Numbered from the stretch's first letter, positions 1 to 8,823 are shown. The stretch: DNA of 64,000 nt from Paraburkholderia sp. BL9I2N2 (GCF_004339745.1 NZ_SMGP01000003.1:868001-932000); one strand, 5' to 3'. The notes: generated by a model from the letters alone, not told the origin. Numbers and translations: made by a program.

Positions 1-165
1 CGGCGGTCGCCAGGCGATGCCCCGCCCTTCAATACTGCGTGCAACCAACGTCTCCTCGACCATGCAGACTCAGCGGAACGCGGTAATTCAGCCAACGTCG
101 CGTAACTGATGGTGTCCGGGAGAAATCGATAGCCTTTGAACGGAATCGGCGCCTCGGGCGACGAC
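1..165 (-). pseudogene. IS6-family transposase, N-terminal remnant, runs off left edge
   Basis: Reading the minus strand leftwards from about 165 gives IPFKGYRFLPDTISYAT, then in a shifted frame WLNYRVPLSL, then in another frame MVEETLVARSIEGRGIAWR. Joined, these follow the N-terminus of IS6-family transposases (FKGYRFP..IISYAVWLYYRFPLSLRxVEE). At least two frameshifts separate the pieces, and no start or downstream catalytic domain is visible, so it is a dead fragment. The assignment rests on recalled family sequence, not a search. Confidence 0.6.
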
Positions 166-223
166 GGATCGGAGACAGATGCTTTATGCGTGCTCCGCCA
201 TATTCGCCGACTTCGGCCTCCAC

Positions 224-295
224 TTGACGGTTACCGTCTGACAGCAATCCTGTCGTGCCGCGCCTGCTAACTGGACACTCATCCTTGACGGTTAC
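224..295. repeat. 11-bp direct repeat TTGACGGTTAC, two copies
   Basis: TTGACGGTTAC occurs at 224-234 and 285-295, 61 bp apart, between the IS6 remnant and the ThDP enzyme gene. It could be a duplicated binding site or chance. No clear -10 box follows either copy at the usual distance. Confidence 0.4.
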
Positions 296-417
296 AGCCT
301 GCAATACCGCGGAACGGGACTTGCGACAGGCGAAGCAGGCATACGACGAACGGCGAAATGGCCCAGCCACACATCCCCTCAACCGTCGTCGCTTCAATCG
401 TTTTCAAGGAGAGCGTG

Positions 418-2265
418 ATGTCCGATACCGTTGGCGACTTCATCATCGAACGGCTCCACGCCTGGGGCGTCCGCCGCATCTACGGTTACCCCGGCGACGG
501 GATCAACGGCGTCTTCGGGGCCCTGAACCGCGCTCAATCCGAATCCCGGAAACATCGCAAAAGCAAGGACGAAGGCAAAGAAGCACCCGCCCCGATCGAA
601 TTCATCCAGGTCCGGCACGAAGAAATGGCCGCCTTCATGGCTACGGCTCACGCCAAATTTACCGGTGAACTCGGTGTGTGCATCGCCACCTCTGGCCCTG
701 GCGCCTCGCATCTGATTACCGGCCTCTACGATGCTCGGATGGATCACATGCCGGTCCTCGCCATTGCCGGCCAGCAAGCCCGCGCGGCGCTCGGCGGCCA
801 CTATCAGCAGGAACTCGACCTCGTCTCGATGTTCAAGGATGTCGCCGGCGCCTTCGTCGAACAGGCCAGCGTTCCCGCTCAAGTCCGCCATCTGGTCGAC
901 CGCGCCGTGCGCATTGCGCTCTCCGAGCGCAAGGTCACCGCTATCGTGCTGCCCAACGATCTGCAGGATCTGCCCTACGAAGCACCCGGCCGCAAGCACG
1001 GCACGCTGCATTCGGGCGTGGGCTACCGCGCGCCGCGTCTCATGCCCTATCCCGACGATCTCCAGCAAGCCGCCGACGTCCTCAACGCCGGCAAGAAGAT
1101 CGCGATCCTCGTCGGCGCCGGCGCCTTGCATGCCACGGATGAAGTCATCGCCGTCGCCGAAAAACTCGGTGCTGGTGTCGCGAAGGCGCTGCTCGGCAAA
1201 GCTGCCCTGCCCGACGATCTGCCTTGGGTCACCGGTTCGATCGGCCTGCTCGGCACGAAGCCGAGCTACGACCTGATGACCGAATGCGACACGTTGCTGA
1301 TGATTGGCTCTGGCTTTCCCTACGCGGAATTCCTGCCGAAAGAAGGCGCGGCCCGCGGCGTGCAGATCGACATCAAGGCGGACATGCTGAGCCTGCGCTA
1401 TCCGATGGAAGTGAATCTGGTCGGCGATAGTGTCGAAACCTTGCGCGCGTTGCTGCCGCTGCTCGAAGAAAAGCCGGACCGTGCGTGGCGCAAGAAGATC
1501 GAAGGCTGGACCGCGGACTGGTGGAAGACGCTCGAGAAGCGCGCACACGAACCCGGCAAAGACGCGGTCAATCCGCAGCGCACTGTGTGGGAGTTGTCCA
1601 AACGCATCCCTGCTAACTCCATCGTCACGAGCGATTCCGGATCTTGCGCGAACTGGTACGCACGCGACCTGAAGGTACAGCGCGGCATGATGTGCTCGCT
1701 GTCCGGCGGACTCGCGTCGATGGGCGCGGCCGTGCCGTACGCGATCGCCGCCAAGTTCGCCTACCCTGAGCGACCCGTGATCGCATTGGTTGGAGACGGC
1801 GCGATGCAGATGAACAACATGGCGGAACTGATCACGGTCTCGAAGTATTGGAAGAACTGGGCCGATCCGCGCTGGATCTGCATGGTGCTGAATAACGGCG
1901 ATCTCAACCAGGTCACGTGGGAGCAGCGCGCGATGGAAGGCGATCCGAAGTTCGAAGCATCGCAGGATATTCCCTCGGTGCCCTATCACAAGTTTGCGGA
2001 ATTGATCGGCCTGAAAGGCATCTACGTCGACGACGCCGAGCAGATGGGCGCGGCGTGGGACGAAGCCCTCGCCGCGGATTGCCCGGTGGTCATCGAAGTG
2101 AAAGCCGATCGGAATATCGCGCCTTTGCCGCCGCATATCACGCTCGCTCAAGCTAAGGCGTTCGCGTCGACGCTGATGAAGGGCGACCCGGACCAGGGCA
2201 ACGTGATCGTCGAAACGGCTAAGCAGGTGCTCGGTGCAGTACTGCCGGGCCATCACGACAAATAG
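418..2265 (+). CDS. ThDP-dependent enzyme, pyruvate oxidase / acetolactate synthase-like
   Basis: This 615-residue cytoplasmic protein has the three-domain plan of the pyruvate oxidase/acetolactate synthase family: an N-terminal pyrimidine-binding domain with the catalytic Glu in RHEEMAAF (about residue 68), a central domain, and a C-terminal ThDP/Mg domain with GDGAMQMNN (near 459) and VLNNGDLNQ. The likely reaction is ThDP- and FAD-dependent pyruvate decarboxylation to acetate or acetyl phosphate, as in PoxB; the substrate is inferred. A charged insertion at about residues 41-58 makes it longer than E. coli PoxB (572). I chose the ATG at 418 because AAGGAGAG lies just upstream; an in-frame ATG at 358 lacks such a site. 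The next gene follows after 54 bases. Confidence 0.9.
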   Translation: MSDTVGDFIIERLHAWGVRRIYGYPGDGINGVFGALNRAQSESRKHRKSKDEGKEAPAPIEFIQVRHEEMAAFMATAHAKFTGELGVCIATSGPGASHLITGLYDARMDHMPVLAIAGQQARAALGGHYQQELDLVSMFKDVAGAFVEQASVPAQVRHLVDRAVRIALSERKVTAIVLPNDLQDLPYEAPGRKHGTLHSGVGYRAPRLMPYPDDLQQAADVLNAGKKIAILVGAGALHATDEVIAVAEKLGAGVAKALLGKAALPDDLPWVTGSIGLLGTKPSYDLMTECDTLLMIGSGFPYAEFLPKEGAARGVQIDIKADMLSLRYPMEVNLVGDSVETLRALLPLLEEKPDRAWRKKIEGWTADWWKTLEKRAHEPGKDAVNPQRTVWELSKRIPANSIVTSDSGSCANWYARDLKVQRGMMCSLSGGLASMGAAVPYAIAAKFAYPERPVIALVGDGAMQMNNMAELITVSKYWKNWADPRWICMVLNNGDLNQVTWEQRAMEGDPKFEASQDIPSVPYHKFAELIGLKGIYVDDAEQMGAAWDEALAADCPVVIEVKADRNIAPLPPHITLAQAKAFASTLMKGDPDQGNVIVETAKQVLGAVLPGHHDK

Positions 2266-2319
2266 AGCACGCGTCATGACGGCTCGGCCGACACCGCCGT
2301 CTTTTATGTGAGGTAAGCC

Positions 2320-2538
2320 ATGAAGCACACCACTCAACGAACCCCGGACGATGCCGCCGGACACCAAGGGCATCGCAAGCCCCTTTCAGACGAAGCAGCC
2401 AGGAGCGACGTGTCATTGAAAGACACCGCTCAGAGCGCGCAGGACGCAAAGGAAAAGCGCCGGCATCCGACATCAGAGAACACGCTCGACTCGTCTCAGG
2501 ACAAAAACCCGATTCCTCCTGATTCGGTGAAGAAGTGA
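2320..2538 (+). CDS. small hydrophilic hypothetical protein
   Basis: 72 residues, rich in Lys, Asp, Ser and Gln, with no hydrophobic segment, no cysteines and no motif I recognise; it looks largely disordered. It follows the ThDP enzyme on the same strand with GAGGT 7-8 bases before its ATG, so it may be co-transcribed. It converges on the cytochrome operon that ends at 2566. Small acidic/basic stress-type proteins are common in this family of bacteria, but I assign no function. Confidence 0.5.
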   Translation: MKHTTQRTPDDAAGHQGHRKPLSDEAARSDVSLKDTAQSAQDAKEKRRHPTSENTLDSSQDKNPIPPDSVKK

Positions 2539-2565
2539 CTTACGCACGCATGCCTTCCACAGCTA

Positions 2566-3960
2566 CTATTTGTGCAGGGCATGCCGCACCGCTGACACGT
2601 CATGGGCCGTGACCGGCTCGGCCGCATTGCCCCACGTGTTGCGGATAAATGTCAGAACGTGTGCGAGTTCGCTGTCCGTTAGTTTGTCCGCAAAGGCCGG
2701 CATCTTGCGCGTCTCGGGGCCACCGTCCGTGCTCGGACTGCTCCCGCCCTCCACGAGCAGACGCACGAGCGAGGTCGTTTGCGGGGTGAGTACAGCCGGA
2801 TTGCCCGCAAGGCGCGGATATTTTTGCGTGACACCCGTGCCGTCCGACTGATGACAGCGCGCGCAATACGCTGCGTAGATGCCGGCGCCGGGCCGCTCGA
2901 CTTCGCCTGTTTTCAGCGCCTGCGCGCTCTGCATCGCGCCGCGCGAACGTGGATCGAAGTGGCCGCTCTGAGCGCGTGGCGGCAGGCTCTTCAGATAGTT
3001 AGCCATGGCCGCGAGGTCGGCATCGTCGAGATATTGCGTGCTGTCTTCCACCACTTGAACCATGCTACCGAACGCGACCAGGCCGCCACCGTGGCCATGT
3101 TTCAGGAAAGCGGCGATGTCTCCCGCGGAACTTCGTCCCAAGCCCGAACCGGCGTCGGCTGTGAGGTTCGGTGCGAACCAGTGGTCGTTAGTGCCGCCGG
3201 TCAGATAAAGCGGACTCGCCTCGGTGTAGCCGCGTTCCTCATACGCCGGCCCGCGCGGCGTGTGGCACGCACCGCAATGACCCAACGATTGCACGAGATA
3301 CGCACCGCGATTCCATTGCGCGTCGCGCCCTGCGTCCGGTTTGAAGCGATCACCCGGCACGAACGCCCAGTCCCAGAACATGAGCACCCAACGCTGATTG
3401 AATGGGAACGGCAACCGAGTTGGTTGAGCGGGGGCGGCGACCGGCAGCACGCCATGCATGAAGTACGCGTAGAGCGCGTGCATGTCGTCATCGTCGATCT
3501 TTGCGAACGATGGGTACGGCATCGCCGGATAGAGCCGCTTGCCGCCTCGCGCGACGCCATCGCGCAAGGCACGCGCGAAGTCGTCATAGCTATAGAGACC
3601 GATACCTGCCTGCGGGTCTGGCGTGATGTTCGACGAGTAGATGGTACCGAACGGCGAGGCCATGCCCAGACCGCCGGCGAAAGGCGTCGCCGGAATCGGT
3701 GTCGCGCCGGGCCGCATGATGCGTGGCGCGGCCGTATGACAGCCCGCGCAATCGGCGGCTTTCGCGAGATAGGCACCGCGCGCGATCTGCGCGGCGTCGC
3801 CGGGCGTCGCGTTGCCGGGCGCGGAATCGGCTGTGTAGCTGGATGCAAGCGTGCCGAGGGTCAATGCGAGCATCGCGGCGGCAATTCCGCGACCGCTTCG
3901 AAGCCATCGCCCAAGCGAGCCTTCGCGGCGTGGTGAAATGGATGAGTTAGGCGCGCGCAT
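2566..3960 (-). CDS. tri-heme cytochrome c (alcohol/gluconate dehydrogenase cytochrome-subunit type)
   Basis: 464 residues with an N-terminal membrane anchor/signal (about 22-42) and three c-type heme sites: CAGCH (71-75), CGACH (229-233) and CARCH (366-370). This matches the membrane-bound tri-heme cytochrome subunits of alcohol, gluconate and aldehyde dehydrogenases, which pass electrons to quinone or an oxidase. No partner dehydrogenase is present here. It is the last gene of the caa3 oxidase operon and starts 2 bases after the preceding stop, so it probably delivers electrons to that oxidase (inference). The ATG at 3960 is preferred over an upstream in-frame ATG at 3978, which would overlap the previous gene. 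Confidence 0.88.
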   Translation of the reverse strand: MRAPNSSISPRREGSLGRWLRSGRGIAAAMLALTLGTLASSYTADSAPGNATPGDAAQIARGAYLAKAADCAGCHTAAPRIMRPGATPIPATPFAGGLGMASPFGTIYSSNITPDPQAGIGLYSYDDFARALRDGVARGGKRLYPAMPYPSFAKIDDDDMHALYAYFMHGVLPVAAPAQPTRLPFPFNQRWVLMFWDWAFVPGDRFKPDAGRDAQWNRGAYLVQSLGHCGACHTPRGPAYEERGYTEASPLYLTGGTNDHWFAPNLTADAGSGLGRSSAGDIAAFLKHGHGGGLVAFGSMVQVVEDSTQYLDDADLAAMANYLKSLPPRAQSGHFDPRSRGAMQSAQALKTGEVERPGAGIYAAYCARCHQSDGTGVTQKYPRLAGNPAVLTPQTTSLVRLLVEGGSSPSTDGGPETRKMPAFADKLTDSELAHVLTFIRNTWGNAAEPVTAHDVSAVRHALHK

Positions 3961-3962
3961 CG

Positions 3963-4391
3963 TCACCACCACTTGCACGGCGACACGAACGCCAGTGCGA
4001 TATCGGTTGCAACCAGTGCGAACAGAAACAGCGCGCTCGACATCGCCGCGACGCGTGTCAGGAAGGCGTCGAGTCCGCTTCGCTTCTGGCCGGCGGCGCC
4101 TGAGCCGCCCTCCTCCGCTTCAAGGCGACGAACGTTTCGCCAGGCCGTCAGTGCGCCGAACACGCCGGCCGCGAGACATAGCGCGCTGACGGCGACGAGC
4201 GCCGGACGCATCCACGGCAGCGCCGACGACGACAGCGGCTGATCGAATGGATAACAACTCTGCGCGGCCAGCGTCTCTGCGATCACCATCTGTGCCAGCC
4301 ATGCGCACGGCGGGACCAGCAGGCCGACCAGCATGCGCCGCATGGCCCCGGTCGGCGCGCAAGACGGTCCGACGCTCAGCGGCGGCTTCAT
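3963..4391 (-). CDS. small membrane protein of the cytochrome oxidase operon
   Basis: 142 residues with three hydrophobic segments (about 18-40, 58-82, 112-137) and a short charged loop between the second and third. Its ATG overlaps the ctaE stop as ATGA, which implies translational coupling; a longer upstream reading is just shadow of ctaE. By position it could be an accessory or assembly subunit of the oxidase, comparable to the small subunit IV-like proteins of other operons, but I do not recognise a named family. It ends in CKWW. Confidence 0.75.
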   Translation of the reverse strand: MKPPLSVGPSCAPTGAMRRMLVGLLVPPCAWLAQMVIAETLAAQSCYPFDQPLSSSALPWMRPALVAVSALCLAAGVFGALTAWRNVRRLEAEEGGSGAAGQKRSGLDAFLTRVAAMSSALFLFALVATDIALAFVSPCKWW

Positions 4392-5032
4392 GTCCCCGGC
4401 CATGACAGATTCCGAAACAGGTAAGGCGTCAGATACAGCGTGCTGAAGATAAACAACCACACGACGTCCACGAAATGCCAGTACAAGCCGCCGATGGTCA
4501 GCGCGGCGCAGCGTTTCTCGTCGAAGTAGCCCAGCGCGGTCCACAGCAGCAAACATAGCAGCACGACGATGCCAACCACGACGTGCGCCATATGGAATCC
4601 TGTGATCGTGAAATATAGCGAACCATACAGATGCGTCGTCAGGCCGTACGGATGATCGTGCCATTCGAGCAGTTGAATGCTCATGAACACGATGCCGAGC
4701 AAGACGCCCACCGCCATCGAGGCGACGGCCCATCTCAAGCGCCCGCGCCTCACACAACGCTCGCACAACCAGACGAACACGCTGCTCGACAACAGAATGA
4801 TCGTGTTCGTCATGCCGAGACCGAGCTTCGGCAGGCCTTCAGGCGGCCAGCGCTGCGTACTCTGCGAGGCCAGATAGAGATACGAGAAGATCAGATAGCC
4901 GAACAGCGCGCCTTCGGTCGCGATCAGCGTGAGGCAACCCCACCAGCCGCCCGAACGCTCGCCCGCGCTGCCGATCGGCAGAGGTTCGGTCGGTTGCGCG
5001 GCTGTCCGACTCAAATCGGCGGCGTCGCTCAT
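4388..5032 (-). CDS. ctaE: cytochrome c oxidase subunit III
   Basis: 214 residues with five predicted membrane helices, so it is the short five-helix form of subunit III. Family hallmarks are the Glu in helix I (LIATEGALFGY), the HxxH-like GFHMAHVVVG segment, and the C-terminal GLYWHFVDVVWLF. It sits in the inner membrane beside subunit I and stabilises proton uptake. The ATG at 5032 is one base after the ctaD stop; the upstream in-frame ATG at 5050 lies inside ctaD. ATGA overlap with the next gene. It lacks the first two helices of mitochondrial subunit III, which are probably supplied by the long ctaD C-terminus (family knowledge). Confidence 0.93.
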   Translation of the reverse strand: MSDAADLSRTAAQPTEPLPIGSAGERSGGWWGCLTLIATEGALFGYLIFSYLYLASQSTQRWPPEGLPKLGLGMTNTIILLSSSVFVWLCERCVRRGRLRWAVASMAVGVLLGIVFMSIQLLEWHDHPYGLTTHLYGSLYFTITGFHMAHVVVGIVVLLCLLLWTALGYFDEKRCAALTIGGLYWHFVDVVWLFIFSTLYLTPYLFRNLSWPGT

Positions 5033-5033
5033 G

Positions 5034-7067
5034 TCAATCTCCCGAATCATGAACGGTGGCCGGTTCGCGCTGGATCAACGCACGTTCGGGCCACAGCCAC
5101 ACGATGATCGACACCGCACACCCCATCAGCATCGCACCGGCAAATGTCCATGCGCTCATCGCGAGTCCCGCGAATACCAGCGTCGCGAACACGGCAAGCC
5201 AGAACGGCGAGTAGGAATCGCCCGGCATCTTCAGGATCACGTCGGGATTTGCTTCGAGTGCGGTGGTGCCGAGCGCCTCGCGGCCTTGCGCGAGCAGATA
5301 ACCTTCACGCAGTTGCGAGTGCGTGTGAAGCGTGACGCCTGGCTCCTCGATGCGGCCTTCCCATAACGGATGACGGCTCGCCAGCGTCGGCACCACCGCG
5401 AAGTTGTATGGCGGTGGCGGAGAACTCACCGACCATTCGAGCGTGGGCGCGTCCCACGGATTGTCGCCGGCCGGCTTGCCGCGCTTCAGGCTGACCAGCA
5501 GATCGATCATGAAAATCAACACGCCCGCCGCGAACAGAAACGACCCCAGCGACGTGACGAGATTCACCGTGTTCCACCCCATGTCGGCGGGATACGTATA
5601 GATACGCCGCGGCATGCCGAGCAGACCCGCGATATGCATCGGAAAGAAGGCAATATTGAAGCCCGCGAACAGCACCCAGAAACCGAACTTGCCGAGCCGT
5701 TCGCTCATCATCCTGCCTGTGAATTTCGGGAACCAGAAATAGATGCCGCCGATCACTGGAAACACGTTGATTCCGAGTAGCACGTAATGCAGATGCGCGA
5801 CCACGAAGTAGGTGTCGGTGAGCTGCCAGTCGAATGGCACGGCTGCGGTCATCACGCCGGATACGCCGCCCACCACGAACAGAAACACGAATCCCGCGAA
5901 AAACAGGAATGGCACGCGAAACACCGGCCGGCCGGTCCAGATCGTCGCGATCCATGCGAAGGTGGCGACCGCGCTGGGAATCGCGATCACCATACTGGCC
6001 GCGCCGAAAAACGACAGCGCGAGCGCGGGAATCCCGGTCGCGAACATATGGTGAATCCACACGACGAAACCAATCACCATCGTCGCCACCGTCGAGAGCG
6101 CGACCGGCCCATAGCCGACCAGCGGACGCCGGCAAAACACCGGCAACGCATCGGAGACGATGCCCATGGCCGGCAGCACAACTGCATAGACCCAGGGATG
6201 CGCGAAGATCCAGAACAGGTGTTGCCACAGTAGCGCACGTCCGCCGTTCAACACGTCGAAGAAGTGTGTGCCGATGCGCCGGTCGAGCCACAACAGAAAG
6301 AACGCCAGGCTTACCGACGGCACCGCCAGCAGATTGCCGCCTGACGCCGTGAGCGTGCCCCACACCAGCACGGGCATTCGGTCTAGCGACATGCCAGGCG
6401 CGCGCATCCGTAGCAACGTGACCACGAAGTTCATCGAGCCGACAGTCGTCGAAATGCCGAGCAGCACCATGCCGAGCGCGTAGACATCAATATTCGGTCC
6501 GGTGCTGTACTCAAGCCCCGAGAGCGGCGCGTAGTTGAACCAGCCGGCATCCGGCGCCTGCCCCGTCGGGAAGCTTGCATACAGGAAGATGCCGGCAAAC
6601 AGAAACACCCAGTACGAAAGCGCATTCAGACGCGGGAACGCCATGTCGCGGGAACCGAGCACCAGTGGCCACAAATAGTTCGAGAAGCCGGATAGCACCG
6701 GCAACGCGTAGAGAAAGATCATCGTCACGCCGTGCATCGTGAAAAGCTGGTTGTACTGCTCGGGCGTGAGGACCGTCGCGTTGGGCCGCGCGAGCTGGAT
6801 GCGCATGATGAGCGCTTCGATGCCGCCCATCAGCAGGAAGATGAACGCGGTCACCAGATAGCGCAGACCGATGGTTTTGTGATCGACCGTCGAGAGCCAA
6901 CCGCGCCAACCCGGCGGCGCTGACCAGATCTCGCGCAAACGCTTTTCTTCGGCACTCTCGGGCGCGACGCGGCCGTATTGCGGCGTGCGCTCGAGCGGCA
7001 GCGCCGAACTGTCTGCCGCGGCCTGCCGTGCCCCTGGCGTTGAAGCGGGCCTCGCGTGATCGGACAT
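5034..7067 (-). CDS. ctaD: cytochrome c oxidase subunit I, caa3 type, lacking canonical proton-channel residues
   Basis: 677 residues: twelve core helices plus two extra C-terminal helices (about 600-655), as in caa3 oxidases. Ligands are intact: His112 and His427 (low-spin heme), His425 (heme a3), His290, His339 and His340 (CuB), and the cross-linked Tyr294. The D-channel entrance Asp141 (RDMAFPR) and Asn130 are kept. However HPEVY reads HPWVY, so Trp292 replaces the D-channel Glu, and the alternative A2-type Tyr-Ser pair is Phe-Ala (IFAHPWVY). In the K channel, Ala368 replaces Lys (IPSAVATF against IPTGVKVF). Start at 7067 has GGAGCG upstream. The protein should still reduce O2; its proton routing is unclear. 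Confidence 0.95.
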   Translation of the reverse strand: MSDHARPASTPGARQAAADSSALPLERTPQYGRVAPESAEEKRLREIWSAPPGWRGWLSTVDHKTIGLRYLVTAFIFLLMGGIEALIMRIQLARPNATVLTPEQYNQLFTMHGVTMIFLYALPVLSGFSNYLWPLVLGSRDMAFPRLNALSYWVFLFAGIFLYASFPTGQAPDAGWFNYAPLSGLEYSTGPNIDVYALGMVLLGISTTVGSMNFVVTLLRMRAPGMSLDRMPVLVWGTLTASGGNLLAVPSVSLAFFLLWLDRRIGTHFFDVLNGGRALLWQHLFWIFAHPWVYAVVLPAMGIVSDALPVFCRRPLVGYGPVALSTVATMVIGFVVWIHHMFATGIPALALSFFGAASMVIAIPSAVATFAWIATIWTGRPVFRVPFLFFAGFVFLFVVGGVSGVMTAAVPFDWQLTDTYFVVAHLHYVLLGINVFPVIGGIYFWFPKFTGRMMSERLGKFGFWVLFAGFNIAFFPMHIAGLLGMPRRIYTYPADMGWNTVNLVTSLGSFLFAAGVLIFMIDLLVSLKRGKPAGDNPWDAPTLEWSVSSPPPPYNFAVVPTLASRHPLWEGRIEEPGVTLHTHSQLREGYLLAQGREALGTTALEANPDVILKMPGDSYSPFWLAVFATLVFAGLAMSAWTFAGAMLMGCAVSIIVWLWPERALIQREPATVHDSGD

Positions 7068-7098
7068 TGAAAGACGCTCCTTGATTGCCGGCCAGAAT

Positions 7099-8139
7099 TC
7101 AATGCAGCGTGGCCAGATAGGCCGATAGCGCGGCGGCATCGTTGGCACTCAGTGCGATGCTCGGCATCAATGCCTCGGGCTTGATCGCCTGCGCGTGCTC
7201 AATCCAGTCGAGCACGTGATCCGGTGTATTGGTCACCTCGCCCGCCGCGATCATGCGACGCGAGTTCAGATGCGTGAGATCGGGCGCCTGCAGGCCGTCC
7301 GCGTCCGTGCCGCGAATCGTGTGGCAGCCCGCGCAGCGCTCGGCGAACAGATGGCGGCCCGCGGCAACGCTGCTGTCATTCGCGGACGCCGCCGCTTGTC
7401 CTTGCGCGTCGCGCCAGACGTTGAAATCCGCCGGGCTCTGCGCGACCACTTCGAAAGCCATGTGCGCATGTTGAGCGCCGCAGAACTGCGAGCATTGCCC
7501 GCGATAGATACCGGCGCGATCGGCCTGGATCCATTGCTCGTTGGTTTGGCCGGGGATCGTCTGGGTTTTGCCTGCAAGTTGCGGCACCCAGAAAGCGTGC
7601 ACGACGTCCGCGCTTTTCAACGCTATCTTCACGGGCTCGCCGACGGGAATGTGGATCTCGTTGGCCGTGCTGAAGTTGCGCGCCGGACTGGGATCGTCGG
7701 CGTAGTCGACTTTCCACCACCAGTCGTAAGCGGTCACGGTGATCGTCAGTTGAGGATGAGTCGCCGGCGTTGCAACCGACTCCAGTGTGATGAGGATATA
7801 GACCAGCATCGCCAGCAAGGCCGCCGACGACACGCCCGTGCCGATGTAAATCCAGCGCATGCCGCCGACTTCGGCATTGAGCGAATCGCTTGCCGCGGCG
7901 GGACGCTTGCGAACGATCGCGGCGATCAGCAAACCTGCAATGACGACTGATACCGTGATCGAAATACCCGCCAGTGCCCAGCCTAAGCGCATGGTCGGAG
8001 CGGCGGCGGGTCCCGCGGCGTGGAGGAAATAGTTGAGCGGCGCAACAGAACTGGCTTGAGCGGTAGTGGCTGCCGCAGCTAGCGCAATGAAATGGGTGCC
8101 GACGAAAGCGCGCTGGACAAGTGCTGTCGTCAATCGCAT
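7099..8139 (-). CDS. ctaC: cytochrome c oxidase subunit II with fused cytochrome c domain
   Basis: 346 residues: an N-terminal signal (about 1-30), two membrane helices (about 52-76 and 95-119), a periplasmic CuA cupredoxin domain and a C-terminal cytochrome c domain. CuA ligands are His181, Cys216, Cys220, His224 and Met227; the usual Glu of CSExC is Gln218. Heme c is at CAGCH (269-273) with Met325 as the probable sixth ligand. The fusion defines a caa3-type enzyme that accepts electrons from soluble or membrane cytochrome c. It is the first gene of the operon ctaC-ctaD-ctaE-membrane protein-cytochrome c, with a strong GAGGAGG site before the ATG. Confidence 0.94.
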   Translation of the reverse strand: MRLTTALVQRAFVGTHFIALAAAATTAQASSVAPLNYFLHAAGPAAAPTMRLGWALAGISITVSVVIAGLLIAAIVRKRPAAASDSLNAEVGGMRWIYIGTGVSSAALLAMLVYILITLESVATPATHPQLTITVTAYDWWWKVDYADDPSPARNFSTANEIHIPVGEPVKIALKSADVVHAFWVPQLAGKTQTIPGQTNEQWIQADRAGIYRGQCSQFCGAQHAHMAFEVVAQSPADFNVWRDAQGQAAASANDSSVAAGRHLFAERCAGCHTIRGTDADGLQAPDLTHLNSRRMIAAGEVTNTPDHVLDWIEHAQAIKPEALMPSIALSANDAAALSAYLATLH

Positions 8140-8500
8140 CCATGCCTCCTCATGGCCTCCGGCGACGGCCCCAAAGTCGAAATACCGCGCGCAGATCCGC
8201 GCTGTGACAAGGACGCCTCAGCAAATATCGGACCACACCGCGACGCCGGTCGTCGACCCTGGCTGGTACGGTCAAGGCTTGATGAGCCACGGCGTGTTGT
8301 AAAAAAGGCATGTTATTTGCTCCGACCATTATCGTTTGGTCGCCGAAGGGTTAATCGCCTTGGCGCTCGTTCGTGACGGCGTCTGCCCGATGCCGAAACA
8401 GGGCCTTGCGGACTTGCCCCCAGGAGGAGCATGAGCAAACACGACCGGATGATTCCATGGTTGGCTTTCTGAATCCCAATAGCCTTGTGTGGAGGTGATC
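8140..8500. other. intergenic region between the divergent oxidase operon and a small gene
   Basis: 361 bases holding the promoter side of the ctaC operon (minus) and of the 99-residue ORF (plus). An 11-base palindrome TCAAGGCTTGA lies at 8272-8282, about 130 bases upstream of ctaC, and could be an operator. I see no convincing complete promoter or other gene. Confidence 0.5.
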
Positions 8501-8800
8501 ATGAAATGCGGATATCTTGGATGGATCATTGATGCAACCCCGGAATTCTCCCTTGGGAAGTTCTTCGCACATGCGCGGCTGGTCCGCGTTTCCGCAGACG
8601 AGGACGTTGACGGCGAAATGCACATCGAGCGCAATCTTTCCTGGTTCGATACGGAGGAAGAGGCGATCGAGGTTGCCCAGCAATGGGCGTTTGTATGGAT
8701 CTGCGATCGCGACGGCAGCTTTGCTGGCAGGCAGTTCCAATCGCCGACAAACCAAAAGGGCACGTCGGCCCAAACTCCGGCCGGACGAAGCGCTGGCTAA
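8501..8800 (+). CDS. conserved hypothetical small acidic protein
   Basis: 99 residues beginning MKCGYLGWIID; acidic in the middle (ADEDVDGEMHIE) with a Trp-rich amphipathic stretch (NLSWFDTEEEAIEVAQQW) and a Lys/Thr-rich tail. No signal peptide or membrane segment. GGAGGTGATC immediately before the ATG at 8501 fixes the start (an in-frame GTG-side reading begins at 8489). I do not recognise a functional family. A perfect 16-base palindrome follows the stop. Confidence 0.65.
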   Translation: MKCGYLGWIIDATPEFSLGKFFAHARLVRVSADEDVDGEMHIERNLSWFDTEEEAIEVAQQWAFVWICDRDGSFAGRQFQSPTNQKGTSAQTPAGRSAG

Positions 8801-8807
8801 GTCATGT

Positions 8808-8823
8808 CGACGAACGTTCGTCG
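8808..8823. promoter_or_regulatory. perfect 16-bp palindrome CGACGAACGTTCGTCG
   Basis: A self-complementary 16-mer lies 8 bases after the stop of the 99-residue gene. There is no T-run after it, so an intrinsic terminator is unlikely; a dimeric regulator site or chance restriction-like palindrome are alternatives. Confidence 0.45.

Noticed and set aside
394..2373. 659-residue minus-strand reading frame opposite the ThDP enzyme
   Set aside because: His/Arg/Asp-rich shadow of the plus-strand gene, no ribosome site; the plus frame has clear family motifs.
2779..3936. 385-residue plus-strand frame opposite the tri-heme cytochrome
   Set aside because: Arg/Ala-rich shadow; the minus frame has three CxxCH motifs.
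5305..6363. 352-residue minus frame within ctaD
   Set aside because: Out-of-phase shadow of ctaD.
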